A DNA stretch of 64,000 nucleotides from Azadirachta indica (GCA_022749755.1 CM040450.1:9198913-9262912); one strand, 5' to 3'; shown: positions 36,040 through 49,001, counted from the stretch's first letter. Notes: generated by a model not told the origin, from the sequence alone. Program-made: numbers and translations.

Positions 36040-36595
36040 TCACATTGATTGGACATCTATAACTTAAATGCCCATTAGTATTGCAATAAGTACATGTGGT
36101 ATTTGTTTCAAATTTAGGAAAAGTTTTACAAAATAATTTTTGTAAAACTTTTGTTTAAAGTGTGACTTGTAGTCAATGTCATTCTTATGAAACACACATT
36201 TTTTAGAGTCAAGAAGTAACTTCAAATTCTTTTCACCTTTATTAAATTTTAAAATAATTTGATTTTGGTCAAAAGCTTGTTTCTTGACATTTTCTATTTC
36301 TTTTAAGTAGAATTCCTTCTTTTCAAAAGTGTTACAATTCTTTTAAGGAACCATTTTTATAAATCAATGCATGATTTGATTCTTTCAAAGAAATGATTTC
36401 ATTAGTTAATGCCTCAATTTTGCTTCTAAGAGTTTGATTTTTGGAAATCACTTTTTCAAAAATTTCACATAACTCCTCATATGCTTGTAACAATTCATCA
36501 TAAGAAAAAGAGGGGTCGGAATCACTTACCTTATCATCCTGTGTTGCCACCATTGTTTTTTTCTTTCCTTTCTTGTTTTTAAGGAAAAGGCACTA
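36040..36595 (-). pseudogene. SIRE-type copia gag, C-terminal part
   Basis: An open stretch reads KNKKGKKKTMVATQDDKVSD, then a coiled-coil segment SYDELLQAYEELCEIFEKVI and SKNQTLRSKIEALTNEIISL, typical of the linker of SIRE-type Gag. Further on (36110-36051) is a perfect zinc knuckle, CTYCNTNGHLSYRC (C-x2-C-x4-H-x4-C), which binds element RNA. Frameshifts near 36345 and 36130 separate the pieces. The upstream matrix-like part is lost at the breakpoint near 36595. After the knuckle the protein would run on into WVSKGTKTNNQEPKA and is then cut by the solo LTR. Confidence 0.75.
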
Positions 36596-37489
36596 GGGTT
36601 TAATATGTCTTAGTCTCTTGTGTGTATAAAGTTTTGGTTTAATAAATTCTCTAAAAACACAATAAGATGGTGATTCTAATGTGATAAAAAGCACCAAGGT
36701 TAGCAAATTAGAGAACACCCTTGTTCCAACAATAAAACAAGCTTCAAACTTTAAGTTTAGGTAGTTAAAACCTCAAATAAGCTCTTCAAATAGAGTAGAA
36801 CCCACACTTGAAGTAAGTGTCAAGGAGTAGAAAGGAAGTGGTTACTAAGTTGGGATGACTTCCTCCGTTAGTCAATTTCCTCACTCTTCTTCCTATGTTT
36901 GAAAGCTTCATTAGAATGGGATCACTAGAACTTTCTAAAAAACTCACTTTGATGCCTAAGTCAATATGAGGAATAAAATACAAATAGGTTCCAAAAGCTA
37001 TTCTCTAAAAATAAGAGAACTTTAAGAAGGAAAATCAAGAGTGAGAAAGCATTTTTTAGAAGGTAGAAAGATACCTAAATCTTGGAGAAAAATCTATTTA
37101 TATATAGGGCTCATGTTTTACTATACTTGGTCTAAATTATATTACCATAATTTCCCCTTTTATCTCCTTGAGAAAAACTATCTTTTGAGTTTCTGCTTAG
37201 AGAGGTCAACTCTCCATGAGACGTGATGCTCACAGAATGGTTTATTTTACCTTTATTATTGATTGCATGCCATATGTCACCTTTCTTGTGATGCACTAGA
37301 ATTGTCTTATCTTTTTAAGGCCGCGTATCATAATGTCATAACCTTTTAGTGCTGGTTCTTAGTTACTACCAAGGCCATGTGATATCCTTGATTTGGATTG
37401 TACTAAGTCCTTGACAACAGTTTAGATGGTCGGAAGTTTTTTCCTAGGTCAAGTAATCTCCCTAACAACAATTTGATTAAGGTAACCTT
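36596..37489 (-). repeat. Probable old LTR fragment, right-hand copia insertion splits it
   Basis: Read leftward, this piece has a TATA-like ATATATAAATAG near 37095-37106 followed by a leader-like segment, and it continues on the far side of the copia element (43543 to about 43840). The 5-bp duplication ACCTT shows both sides were one sequence before insertion. Neither side resembles the SIRE LTR at 31173-32342. A hydrophilic open frame at 36786-36983 has no recognisable relatives. Confidence 0.35.
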
Positions 37490-37876
37490 TGTTAACCATT
37501 TTCCTTATATATATATATTTATCTTAAATATAAATAAGACAAAGATAAAGAAGATATTAGAAACATTATGGCCTATTATCTCCTTTTTCTAAAGGTGGTT
37601 TAGCAGAATTTTTAGGAGAGAAGTTCACAAAACTTCTTTATATATAGAGATTCTTCTTGTTGGGAGAAGACACACCAATTAGTTTTGAAAATAGGGTCTC
37701 AGTCTCAAGAACAAATTAAGCAAGAGGCAAAATAAAATATAGTATTTGGAATCTTGAGAGATTGGAAACGTGTTATTTTATTCAACTAAGATTTAAACAA
37801 TTGCAATTGCAAGAGGTAAGTAATCTATCTTTCAGTCTATATTTTTTCACACAGAGATATTAGATCTATTCTAACA
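37490..37876 (+). repeat. 5' LTR of the copia element
   Basis: 387 bp with a TATA-like TTTATATATAGAG at 37638-37650. Differences from the 363-bp right LTR are plentiful (many substitutions and a gap near the middle), so the insertion is old. Confidence 0.92.
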
Positions 37877-38463
37877 TTTTGTACCAAAGTCTTTTTGCCT
37901 CTACAATTGCTTAAGGTTTAATCTTGTTATCTATGCTTGTTAAAGAATGTGTTGTTTCCATACAAAATTTACACTTCGTCTATATTTATTTTAGAAGAAT
38001 TAGTTTGTTAGATAAGATTGAATGATTAAATTGATTGTAAAACTGTGTAAATAAATACTTTGGACGTCACAAAATATTGCATTTTTAGTTTTGGGTTTGT
38101 ATGACCGGGCATATATTAGCTGGGGTTCAATATCAAACTTGGTTAAAGGAAAATAGATGATTGAAATAAGATTCTATATATATTTAGAAAACAAAAGTCA
38201 GTGTAATTCCATATATATTTGAAAACTAAAGTTAGTGTAGTTTACAAATTATATCCATCGTAATGTTAGTGTCATTTACAAATTACAGCCACTCATAATT
38301 AATTAGAATTGTAATATTACTATTATGTCCTTAAAAGTGAGTTATTTACATAATATTTTACCACCATTTACTCTGTAATCAAATTTATAGTTTGCATAAT
38401 TTTATTAATTTGGTATCATGCTTTGTTCATGCTTTAAATTTAAATGTTTGATGTCCAATAGTG

Positions 38464-38486
38464 TATATATATATATATATATATAT
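38464..38486. repeat. (TA)n microsatellite
   Basis: About eleven TA units in the non-coding leader of the copia element. Confidence 0.95.
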
Positions 38487-39046
38487 TAAAGAATAGGCAC
38501 AACATCTATAGTATAATGGTGATGTTAAATTTTAGCTCAATCACGTTTTATAGATATCAATAATTATAATTAAAAATCAAGTAAAATTATTATATTATTC
38601 CCCATAGGAAAATTGTTGAATTTATAGTTTTATTAGAATGAGTTAGTTATTAATTTTATTGAAATTATTCGTAGCCTACAGGCTAGTAATTTTAAGAAAC
38701 TAGTCTTATTGTGAATATTGTTAATAATTATATGCATGTTGTGCTTTTTTCTCATAAAGAAATCACAATTATGTTTTTATTTTTATTGGTTTTATGTACA
38801 TGATACATGTTTAGTATCATTGTATGTTTCATGTTGTAATGTAAGCTTGTTTTATTTATTAGGAGCAAATTTAATTATTTCAATTGTGATATCTCTTGCA
38901 TCCTTTAACTTAATGGTGATAATTATAAGGATTGGAGTGAAAATATTCTTCTTTAATTATTTCAAACTGTGATACCTCTCGCATCTCTCAGCTTAATGGT
39001 GATAATCATAACATTGGAATGAAAAATTCTTCTTAGTATAGGGTGT

Positions 39047-39733
39047 ATGGACCTCGACTTAGTATTACGGGTAAATGAGCTTTTCAATATTATGGAGTTG
39101 ATTACTTTTACTGAGAAAGAATTGTTTGAATGGTGGGAACAATCAAACTGTTTGAGTATGACGATTATAGTGTCTCACATTGACATTACAATCATCATGG
39201 TCGGATTCTTCATTGTGAAAAAAAATCAAAAACTATTGAAGGCCTTCAGAGCATTGTTTGAATCTTCACATAAGATTTTAGCTAGCACTTTTATGAATTA
39301 ATTATCATAATGCACAATGGCACTAAAAGTGTGTGTGAGCACATTATGAAGATGAGGAATATAGTTGCCCAACTAAAGACTCTTAATGTTGAGATTTATA
39401 AGTTTTTTGTAGTACATTTAATCTTTAACTCACTCCCACCTAAATATAGAACTTTCTATATATCTTATAATACACATAAAAAAGAGTGGTCATTTAATAA
39501 ACTTCTGACCATGTGTATATAAGAAGATGGGTGGGTAAATGTAGAGAAGATTACAAGTATTAATATGGTGACTCATTTAAGGAAAATAGCCAATAAAGGA
39601 AAAGGACAACTTAATCAAGTTAAAAAGAGTGCCATCAAATGTTTCTTCTACAAGAAGATGAAAGGGCATATAAAGAAGGATTGTCCTAAGTACAAGAAGT
39701 GGCTCAAAAGCAAGATAATCCCAATTCTTTAGT
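39047..39733 (+). pseudogene. Copia gag, decayed
   Basis: It begins MDLDLVLRVNE, continues with a WEQSNCLSMTII segment, and after a stop with NGTKSVCEHIMKMRNIVAQL and SLPPKYRTFYISYNTHKKEW, all landmarks of copia Gag (UBN2 family). A zinc knuckle follows at about 39637-39681, CFFYKKMKGHIKKDC, in which the second cysteine has become Tyr, so it should no longer bind zinc. It packages element RNA in an active copy. Stops at 39301 and 39522 break the frame. Confidence 0.8.
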
Positions 39734-39764
39734 GTGTTTTAAATCTAATTTATATCATCTTTCC

Positions 39765-42700
39765 CATGACACTTGTTGGATTGACTTTGGTTCTACAATC
39801 TATGTTACTATTGTTATATGAAGCTTGATAAGCCACAGGAAATCGATGGAAAGTGAACGCTACATCTATTCAAGAAATGGAGGGCGTTCATATATGAAGT
39901 CAATTGGGGCATATAAATTAGTTCTCAATTTTAGTTTCATTTTGAATTTAGAAAAAACATTTTTTAGTACCATCTTTTATTAAAAATCTTATTTTAGTTT
40001 AAAAAAATTTAGAACAAGATTATGTATTTAATTTTTCTGGTAGTTTGTTTTCTTTGTTTAAAGACTTAAATGTTATAGGAGGTGGTTTTATTAATCATGG
40101 TTTTTTTGGTATTTCATTTAAATTTTTCTCAAATTTTAAATTTGTCAATTTCGCATGGTATTTTTGGTATTAAATGAAATAATATTAAAGAGAAATCTTC
40201 TATTTGTGGCACCAAAAATTGGGTCATATCTTCAATTGGAGAATAAAAGGATTAGCAAAAAAAAAGGTTCTTAAGGACTTTAATTTTTCTGATTTTAGGA
40301 CTTGTGTAGATTGCATAAAGGGAAAGCAAACCAATAAAAAAATAAAGGAGCTAGGAGGAGTTCTAAAAGATAATACACATTGATATATGTGGGCCTTTTT
40401 TGGAATTATGTTTTAATGGTCAAAGATACTTTATCACCATTATAGACGACAAATTACAATACATGTATCTCTACTTCGTAACAAAGAGGAAGCATTAAAT
40501 GATTTCAAAATTTATAAAGTTGAAGTAGAGAAATAATTGGGAAAACAAATAAAGATCATGAGGTCAGATAGACGTGGAGAGTATAATGGTAGATACGTAT
40601 ATAGGTACTAATTAGCAACCAAATCCTTTGTAAAAGTTTCTAGAAGAGTAAGACATTCTAATACAATTTTTTTTGTCTAGCATTCCAAAACAAAATGGTG
40701 TTTATAAAAGAAAAAATAGAACATTAATGGACCTGTTAAGGTCAATGACTAGTAACTTTACTCTCCTTATTATTTATGGAGCAAAGCCTAATAGTTGTTG
40801 TGTCTATTAAATAGAGTTATAACCAAATTAGTATCAAAGACAATTTTTAAATTGTGGACAGGTTAGAACCCTAGTTCAAGACATGCACGCATATGAATTC
40901 GTCAAGCTAAAATTAGGGTTTACAATCCATAAGAAAAGAAATTGGAACCAAAGACAGTCTATGTTTATTTCATTGGCTATGTAGAAAGGTTTAAAGGGTA
41001 TAGGTTTTATTTTATAAACCATTCTCGAAAAATTGTAGAATCAAGAAATACAAAGTTCATTGAGAATGATGAGATAAGTGGGAGTCTTAATCCCCATAAC
41101 ATTTTATTTGAGGAAATTTCTAAACATGAAATTACTTCTAAATCTTCAATGAGGATTGTAATTGTTCAATTTGATCTTATTAGATCAATATATATTGAAC
41201 AAGAAATTGTTATGGAACCTCGTATAACTAAAAAACCTCGTCATAAACAAGATGTTCAAATAGATCAATAGGAAGAAAATGACATAAATACAAACAAGAA
41301 TCAGAGATTGATATTGGTGCTGAAGATGATCTTTCATGTTTTCACAAGCTATAAATGGACGAAAATCCATATTTTGGTACAATGTCATAAAAGATAAGAT
41401 AAATTCAATAGCTAACAGTCAAGTTCGGGATCTTGTTGAATTACCAAAGGGATCTAATGTCATTGGCTATAAATGAGTTGTCAAGATCAAATTAGATTTT
41501 CTGGGTAATGTTAAAAAGTATAAGGTAAGGCTTATAGCCAAAGGACTTACTCAATACGAAGGAATTGATTATCACGATAACTTCTCTCAGTCTCAAAGAA
41601 GGACTCAATTTGTATAATCTTGGCATTAGTGGAACACTTAGATATGGAACTACATCAAAAAATGTGAACACGATCTTTCTTAATGGGGATTTAGAGAATA
41701 TAATGTGATTACCTTATTTGGTTTTACAGAAAACATTATAGATCATGTATATACCACAATATTAGTGGGAGTAACATTATCTTCTTAGTCTTATATATAG
41801 ATGATATTTTATTTGCATAAAGATTGATAAAGATAGAACTTGAGGAATTCTTAGTTTATCTCAAGGATTTAGAGAACAAAATGTGATTACTTTATTTGGT
41901 TTTACAGAAAACATTATAGATCAATGTATATACCACAATATTAGTGGGAGTAACATTATCTTCTTAGTCTTAAATATAGATGATATTTTATTTGCATAAA
42001 GATTGATAAAGATAGAACTTGAGGAATTCTTAGTTTATCTCAAGAAACTTATATCAAGAAAGTAATTGATAGATTTCACATGAAAGATTGTTCACTTGGT
42101 ATAGCACCTATTATTAAAGATGATAAGTTCAGTTTGAATCAGTATCCATGAAATAACGTAGAAAGGAAAGCAATGGAAACAATTCCTTATACTTCTACAA
42201 TTGGAAGCTTGATGTATGCTTAGGTATGCATAAAGACATAATATTACATTTGCAATGGGAATGTTGGGAAGGTATCAAAGTAAGCTTGGTTCAGAATGTT
42301 GGAAAGTTGCAAAGAAGCTCATGTGATACCTTAAGGGAACAAAGACTATAACCTTACAATATACAATTTGATCATTTAGAAGTAATTGGTTATCCAGACT
42401 CAGACTTTGTTGGGAGTTCTGACAACAAAAAGTCAACATCTGCATATGTCTTCTTGTTAGCTGAAGTAGTTATTTCATGGAGAAATGCAAAATAGACGAT
42501 CATTACAACTTCACCTACAAAAACAGAGTTCGTATATTGTTTTGAAGCAATTTCATAAGCTATTTGGATAAGAACTTTTATCTTGCTTAAAGCAGTGGAT
42601 TCTATTTTTAGACCATTAAAGATTTACTAAGATAATACTACTACAATCTTTATGGCTAAAAATAACAAAATTGTAAACTGAAGTAAACATATCAACATCA

Positions 42701-42840
42701 TGTACTTGGCCATTCATTAACATGTTAAAGAAGACAAGGCGATGATAGAGGACATCAATACAAAGTTGATGATAGTGGATTCATTAACTCAAACTTTGCC
42801 ACCTAAAATGTACATAGAACATGTTGGCAATACGGACTTA
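39765..42840 (+). pseudogene. Copia pol (protease, integrase, RT, RNase H), decayed
   Basis: The protease region reads WIDFGSTIYVTI, so the active-site D-S-G is now D-F-G. Gag-pre-integrase and integrase pieces follow: HQKLGHIFNWRIKGLAKKK-like, CVDCIKGKQTNKKIKG, SKIPKQNGVYKRKNRTLMDL. Next come VYFIGYVERFKGYRFYFIN (40960-41020), RT pieces WVVKIKLDFLGNVKKYKVRL-like (41470-41530), and RNase H from GYPDSDFVGSSDNKKSTSAY (about 42391) to IHMKEDKAMIEDINTKL-like near 42760. Numerous stops and frameshifts make it dead. The middle of RT is largely missing and a 178-bp piece is duplicated. Confidence 0.82.
41688..42044 (+). repeat. 178-bp tandem duplication inside copia RT
   Basis: Two near-identical units, each starting GATTTAGAGAA and ending TTTATCTCAAG, sit head to tail with few differences. 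They are much more alike than the two LTRs of the element, so the duplication is younger than the insertion. Confidence 0.92.
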
Positions 42841-43174
42841 CTGTAAACATTTGATTATTAGGCACCTCTTTATTGTAGTTTAATAGAAATTTTCATTTAC
42901 TTGTTATCTCATCTAGTAATTATATACATAAAATTTAGAGAATGACACATGAAGAGATCCAAATGGACATTTAGAGTTTATACATAAAGTTATATACTCT
43001 ACACGTGAAACTTATATGAAGAATGATTATATAATAATGCATGGAAGGTAATACTTGACATTAAAGGATATATCACCATGATCCATGTGTCAGTCCTCGT
43101 ATAAGTATAGATAGAAGTTTACCATATTATATTATATGATTAGAGTGGTAATGAGTCGAGTGAGAGAAATATAC

Positions 43175-43537
43175 TGTTTTCTTTATTTTTATATATATTT
43201 ATCTTAAATATAAAGAAGATAAAGCTAAAGAAGATATTTGGAACGTTGTGACCCGTCATCTCCTTTTTCGAATAGTGGTTAGTAGAGATTTTTGAGAGAG
43301 AAGTTCACAAAACTTATCTATATATAGAGATTATTCTTGATGGGAGAAGAAACATTGATTAGTTTTGAAAATAAAACAAATTGAGCAAGAGCCTATTTTA
43401 CCATTAAATACAGTATTTGAGTTTTTAAGTGTGATGTTTTATTCAATTAAGATTTAAACAATTGCAATTGTAAGAGATACGTAATCTATCTTTCAGTTTA
43501 TATTTTTTCACATAGAGATATTAGATTTATTCTAACA
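43175..43537 (+). repeat. 3' LTR of the copia element
   Basis: 363 bp, TGTTTTC to TTCTAACA, collinear with the left LTR. The flanking ACCTT at 43538-43542 repeats the bases before the left LTR exactly. Confidence 0.92.
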
Positions 43538-43542
43538 ACCTT

Positions 43543-45772
43543 TTGATGGAAAAATAGAGATATTTTCTAAACATAATCCACAACTTTTGAGACCTGTTTG
43601 TATTTGGGGATCATTTGTTGTCCCTTTTTCAAACTTTTCATGTGTCTGGTCGATCAACAATCTCTCTTCATAAACATTCTTCGCATCCTATAGCAAGGTC
43701 GCTACCTTGATGGAGCCACACTCATCTAAGGCCCAATCTTGATAGGAAGGTATTTCACAAAATTGGATCGTTCCCTTAGTGTGTCGGACTTGGACATATT
43801 AACTTTTTGCCACGTGTTCAATTATTTTTCCTCTATAACATAAAAACAACATATAACATTGATTATCGTTATTATCAATGTGTTTGCTTGTATTTCATAA
43901 CTATATTATATTGGATAAATAATATAAATATAATTTTTACGAGTACTTATATTAAATTATCCTATTGAACAGGTTATTATAATATTGTATTAAATAAATA
44001 AGATGTTATTGTCATTAATATAATTAAAAATATATGTTTATAAATTATTTAGGACCTGATTGATATATAATTTCAAAAATATTTAGACAAATTAAAATAT
44101 AATTTAAAATTTTAAGTTGTACTTTTATTATTTTTTTATATTTAAAAATTTAAGTTGTACTTTTATTATTTTTAATATTTGAAATTCTGTTTAAATTTTA
44201 AAAAAGTAAGAAAATATGTTTGATATAATTCTGAAAGAATAAAACAAAAAGAATTTGTTTGGTTGAATATGTTTTTGAGAATAATTTTACATTAAAATTT
44301 TGGCAATAACTAATATACAGTTAATTATTTTAAACTATTATTTTAAATAATATGTTAATGCAAAATTATAACAAATTTTGTCACTTTTTAACTTTACTAT
44401 GATAGACTATATGAAGTACAAAATATATATATATATTATTAAGTTGTCAATAAATTTAGTAATTCATTATTAATTCAATAATAAAATTCAATCGTATGTC
44501 CTCTAAGGCTTCACTAAAAGCATACAAAATAAGGGAGTTTCTCATATACCTCCCTTAATATTTGTTGAAATCTCAATTCACAGAAACATTTAGAAAAATG
44601 ATCACAAACATCCCCTACAACTAGAGTTTTCGCAAACTGAGATTTCCACAAACCCGATGGGAGATATGTGGGAAAACTCGCTATAAAATAATTACGTCTC
44701 AATAATTAGAGTCTCTTCTATTATTGATCATAACTCTTTATTAAGATTTTTTTCTTTTAAAAACTTCTAAGAGATCACATATATAATTTTTCATGTCAAT
44801 TAATTAACAACAAATTATACATGATTATTTGGATAAAAAACTCATAATATTAAAAAAAAATCTTGATTAAAATTTATCAATAAAATGAAAAATTAAAAAA
44901 TATTTTGCAATATTTAATAAAAACTAAACTAAATAATAAATAGAAAGAGTAAACAAAATAATTAATAATAAATTTTTATTTTTTGTTAAAGATAATATAA
45001 ATAAATATTGTGAATGAAATAATTTAAAATTTAAAGTTTAGACTATATATGTGTGTGTGTGTGTGTGTGTGTGAAATATAAATAAAGGATTTCCTTTTTA
45101 AAAATTAAAAATCTCTTTAGATTTAAAAAAATTATATTTGAATTTGATTTAATATTATTAAGAAAAAACATAAAAAGGACTTTTTCTGTTTTTAATTTTA
45201 AATTAAATTTAAAAATTTTATTCAAAAACTGAAAAAAATTTTCATCTAGTTTTTATTTTATAAAACTCAAAATGATATTAAATTAAACGGGTCCTTAATA
45301 ATTTAAAAAATTAAATCACAAAAATGAGGTGACTGTTTCAATGAAGTGTCTTAGTCACGTGCAAACCAAGTTGTGTTTGAAATATCTCAAATAGAGATTT
45401 TTTTTAATATTTTATAAGATAATAATATTTTCGTCCTTAAAATTTTGTCACAACAACAAACAAAGATATATATTATTCAATAATAACAAATCACTCTTTT
45501 TTCTTTTAATATTAAACATCACATATCAATATTATATTAGAAATTTATTGAAAATTAGAGAGTTTCTAATCTAGTTGAGTCTAATATCACCCGACCATTT
45601 ATAGTCAATTTGGATAATACAAGCCCTTACAAAGAAATTGAGGATGGATATGTGGTCTCATGTAGGAGAGAATGTACCGACACACGTATAATAGGAATTC
45701 TACGTAAAATGAGAATAAATTTTCTTACAATTAGTGAAGGTTGAAGTTAAAACCTATCAACAAAAGGTGTTA
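43543..45772. other. Continuation of the interrupted LTR-like sequence, then AT-rich intergenic DNA
   Basis: From 43543 to about 43840 the sequence continues the element-like DNA left of the copia insertion. Beyond this I see only AT-rich DNA, a small duplication of AAGTTGTACTTTTATTATTT at about 44123 and 44151, and the TG microsatellite at 45051. No gene. Confidence 0.45.
45051..45073. repeat. (GT)n microsatellite
   Basis: About eleven GT units. Confidence 0.95.
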
Positions 45773-46217
45773 GCTGCTAGTAGGGATGGCAACAGGTCGA
45801 GGATTCCCATCCCCGCCCCTAACCTCGATTTGGCCTAACCATCCCTTTCCCCACTTATCTCCAATTTGGCCCAGGGACGGGTCAAGGATATCCCAAATTT
45901 GGGCCATGGATCCCTGCGGGCTCTTGACCCCAAATTTGACAGCTATTTGATAAAAAAAAATTAAAATTAAAAATAAAGTAAAATTATTGTAAGTATTAAA
46001 AATAAATTGTACCTAAGACTTAATGAAAAGTTAATATAACACTTACCATTACATCTCTTATATTTTGTTAATATAATATATAAATAAAATGCATATTCAA
46101 TTTATGTTATTAAATTGAATTAATATTTTTAATAAAAAAATAAATTATGTTCAATTATACAAGTACATAAATTTAACATTTCTATTATTATTATTATTGT
46201 TATTTAATTGGACATGG

Positions 46218-46241
46218 ATATATATATATATATATATATAT
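46218..46241. repeat. (TA)n microsatellite
   Basis: About twelve TA units inside the hAT element. Confidence 0.95.
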
Positions 46242-46789
46242 GAAAGTGCAAAAGCCACGATATTTTCTTTTCAATTATTGTAATTTGACATGTAATTATC
46301 AGGATTATAATAAAATATGCCATAAACCAGTACCAGAATCATGTAAAAATTACATTCAACACAGAATCACGCAAAAATTGCATCCTTAGGCAGCAAGCAT
46401 GGCGTGAGCGCACAAGGGCAGAGCGCGATCGCGCCATCCTTGCTGCCAAACGTCCACTATTTTCTATTTCTAATCTTTGCAGTAGTTTATTTCATCTATC
46501 TACTAAAAAATTATGCAACTATGCCATAGTTATTCATCATTAAGAACCACTAAGCATCTAAAGAAAAGGGTAATATTATCAATTGCTAATTATCATCGCC
46601 ACAAAACCAAATACTACATGTAATAACCATAGCATAATGAACTTGAATTTGACACATAGCCTTACATATATGGGTTAATTGTAAAATGAAATTTGTGATG
46701 AACAAATAAATATAAACCATTGAAATAAATTACAAATACGAAGAACAGTAGAGTATAAGAGCAAGAGATAGTAGCTTGTCAAAAGGCAA

Positions 46790-46816
46790 TATATATATAT
46801 ATATATACACACACAC
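46790..46816. repeat. (AT)n(AC)n compound microsatellite
   Basis: A run of AT units passing into AC units, inside the hAT element. Confidence 0.9.
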
Positions 46817-47534
46817 TATAAAATTACGTGCATAGATAGTCAATCATCTCCCTAAGACTTTTTAACTTTTTCATTGCTCAAAACCAAAATATATTGCAAG
46901 AATAGAAGCAAGTATATTATTGAACAAATCAATAAGTCCAAATATTTGGGTGTTTACACAGATTCTTCAACTTGTTTCATCAACCTATGAAAACAAAGTT
47001 AAAAAAAAAAAATACGTAAGCAAAAATTAATTATTTTTATTTTATCAAAATTTATTGTTCAAAATTTTATTATTAAAAATTATTTAATTTTGTTAGTTTT
47101 CAATTATTTTAACAAATTTTTTATTAAGAAAATGAATTAAAAAAATTTTAAAATCAATGAATTAAAATTTTGTAAATAATATGATTGTATGAAGAAGTTA
47201 ATTGATTATATTAAAAAAAAATTATAAATATTTTTTTTAAAGGACTTGTTTGACTAAAATGAGAACTATAAAATTTTTATAATTATTTATTAAATAAAAA
47301 AAGATATTTACATAATTAATCAAATTAATTTACTGATTATAATTGTTCTTTTGCAGTAGAAAACGAGTCAGTGGGATGGAGACCCATCCCTATCCCCGAC
47401 TCGATTTTGAAACAGGGATGAAAATTCATGTCCGAATTCGACTCACCCCCGTTTTTGAGACATTGATTTTGAAACGGGTTGAGCCCCCATTGGCCCCTGG
47501 CTCCACGAGAATTTTTGCTTTCCCTGGCTGCTAG

Positions 47535-48998
47535 CCACTCGGACTAGCCCGACTCGTTAGCAAATCAGCTCTTTAACTCGCGTTGTTTTTCAGCCCTATA
47601 AAGATCCTTCCTGTTTGTTATTTGTCATTTATTATTACTGAGGATCCAATTGTTAAAATTAAATGTACTCTGGTTGGTTACCGCTCATGTCCAAACAAAA
47701 TATTCTCCTCCTTCCGTATAAAATCTATCGTATTGTATCAAAAGTCACGTGCCTTGATTTGGAATATTTTATTTTATTTATTAACTTGAAAGTGAGGAGT
47801 GTCCCTCCTTTCTAGCGAACCAAAAAGAACAGTGTTGGATCTTTTAAAATTTTATAGTAATTACTAATTAAGTGTTGAGATGAAATGATAAATTATTTTT
47901 AAAATTGTCTTCTATTTTATACTCACTGAATATTTGACATAAAAATTTGGGATATAGTGTATTATTATAAAGAGAAAACAATTTTTTATATTACAATAAA
48001 ATGAATGTATTTTTTATATTGCTAATTATCATTATTATTATATTTACTTTTAGTTACAAGTTTAAAAATAATTTTCTTAATTCACTACTATTAATTAAGA
48101 GTATAATTATCATTTTTAATTAATTGATACTTTAATGAGTATTTTTAAAATAATTAGGATTAATTAGTCTAATAAACCACATGTATGGGGTTGTTTGTTT
48201 TTTTGGTTGAACTCTAAATATAATTACTTAGATGTACAAGAGTTGTTTGTTTTTTAACTTATGTTTGAATATTTGTTAAAAATATTTAAATATAATAAGT
48301 TAAAAGTTTTAATTTAAATATAATGGACAAATGTATGAATAATTTAATATTTTTATTTTTCATAAATATCTTTATTTTATTAATTTATTTACTAAAAAAA
48401 TTAAAACCCTACTCAACTATTTTTGACGTATCTTTTTTTTATTATGGGACCTCTCTACTTGTCTTTTAAATACTATTTATTTGTATATTTATATTATTAC
48501 AATAAATTTGTATATTTATATTATAATATAACTTATTATTTTTTTTTAATTTTTATTGGTCCTTCTATCATCAATTAAAAATTATTTTAAAAAAAAAAAT
48601 ATGTCAAACAAATAAATAATTTACATACTAATATAATTTACTAATTTTTTATCTATTATTGTGCTAATATAATCAAAATTATTATAAATATAAGTATATT
48701 TTTAAAAAGGGTATATATGTCAAAATATCAGTTTTCAAACTTTTATTTTGTTAAAACAAACAACTTGCTACTTTTTTTCATTTGTTTTAAAATTAAAAAT
48801 AAAAAAATTCAAATTTCAGTTATATTTAAATTTCAATCATATTCAGAGTTCAGTAAAAAAAACAAACGCTACCTTAAGAACTTGTTAATCTTTTATCCTA
48901 CTAAATTTTATGATAAAATTTTTAATTTTTAATCAAGATATTATAAATTTTGTATTGTTTTTCAAAGTAGATATGCTGTTAGATATAATTTAGTACAT
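47535..48998. other. Intergenic, no gene seen
   Basis: The first 250 bases have a mixed composition without recognisable coding sequence; the rest is AT-rich with T and A runs. No terminal repeats noticed. Confidence 0.5.
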
Positions 48999-49001
48999 TT
49001 A

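Larger units (their letters stand above)
31173..36595 (-). mobile_element. SIRE/Maximus-type Ty1-copia remnant (3' LTR, non-coding tail, gag end)
   Basis: Read leftward this looks like the two ends of a SIRE-type copia element joined after loss of pol: the C-terminal part of gag (36595-36040), then non-coding DNA with repeated GATGATGCCAAAG motifs typical of the region behind pol, then the purine tract AAAAAGAGGGAGAT and an LTR beginning TGTTGACATTAG. No protease, integrase, RT or RNase H can be read. The other LTR is missing: similarity to gag stops at about 36595. A gypsy-type solo LTR is nested at 34408-35967. The low-coordinate limit is uncertain by tens of bases. Confidence 0.65.
37490..43537 (+). 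mobile_element. Ty1-copia retrotransposon, complete structure, coding region decayed
   Basis: LTRs at 37490-37876 and 43175-43537 run TGTT...AACA, flanked by perfect 5-bp duplications ACCTT (37485-37489, 43538-43542). Behind the left LTR is a degenerate primer site (TTGTACCAAAGT against TGGTATCAGAGC); before the right LTR is the purine tract GAGTGAGAGAAATA. Gag, protease, integrase, RT and RNase H follow in copia order but with many stops. A 178-bp stretch of the RT region is tandemly duplicated (41688-41865, 41866-42044). It lies inside an older LTR-like sequence. Confidence 0.93.
45781..47526. mobile_element. Non-autonomous hAT transposon
   Basis: The left end TAGGGATGGCAA and the right end, in reverse complement, CAGGGAAAGCAA match at 9 of 12 positions and fit the hAT terminal consensus. 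Both are flanked by the perfect 8-bp duplication GCTGCTAG (45773-45780 and 47527-47534), the hAT signature. Both subterminal regions are unusually GC-rich and carry repeated CATCCC, CCCCG and GACTCG motifs, likely transposase binding sites. The 1.2 kb between is AT-rich with TA microsatellites (46218-46241, 46790-46816) and a short GC-rich spot at 46390-46440. No transposase remains. Confidence 0.85.

Noticed and set aside
38464..38486. AT-rich dinucleotide runs as replication origins or matrix attachment sites
   Set aside because: Such runs are frequent throughout this AT-rich window and nothing else supports a function.
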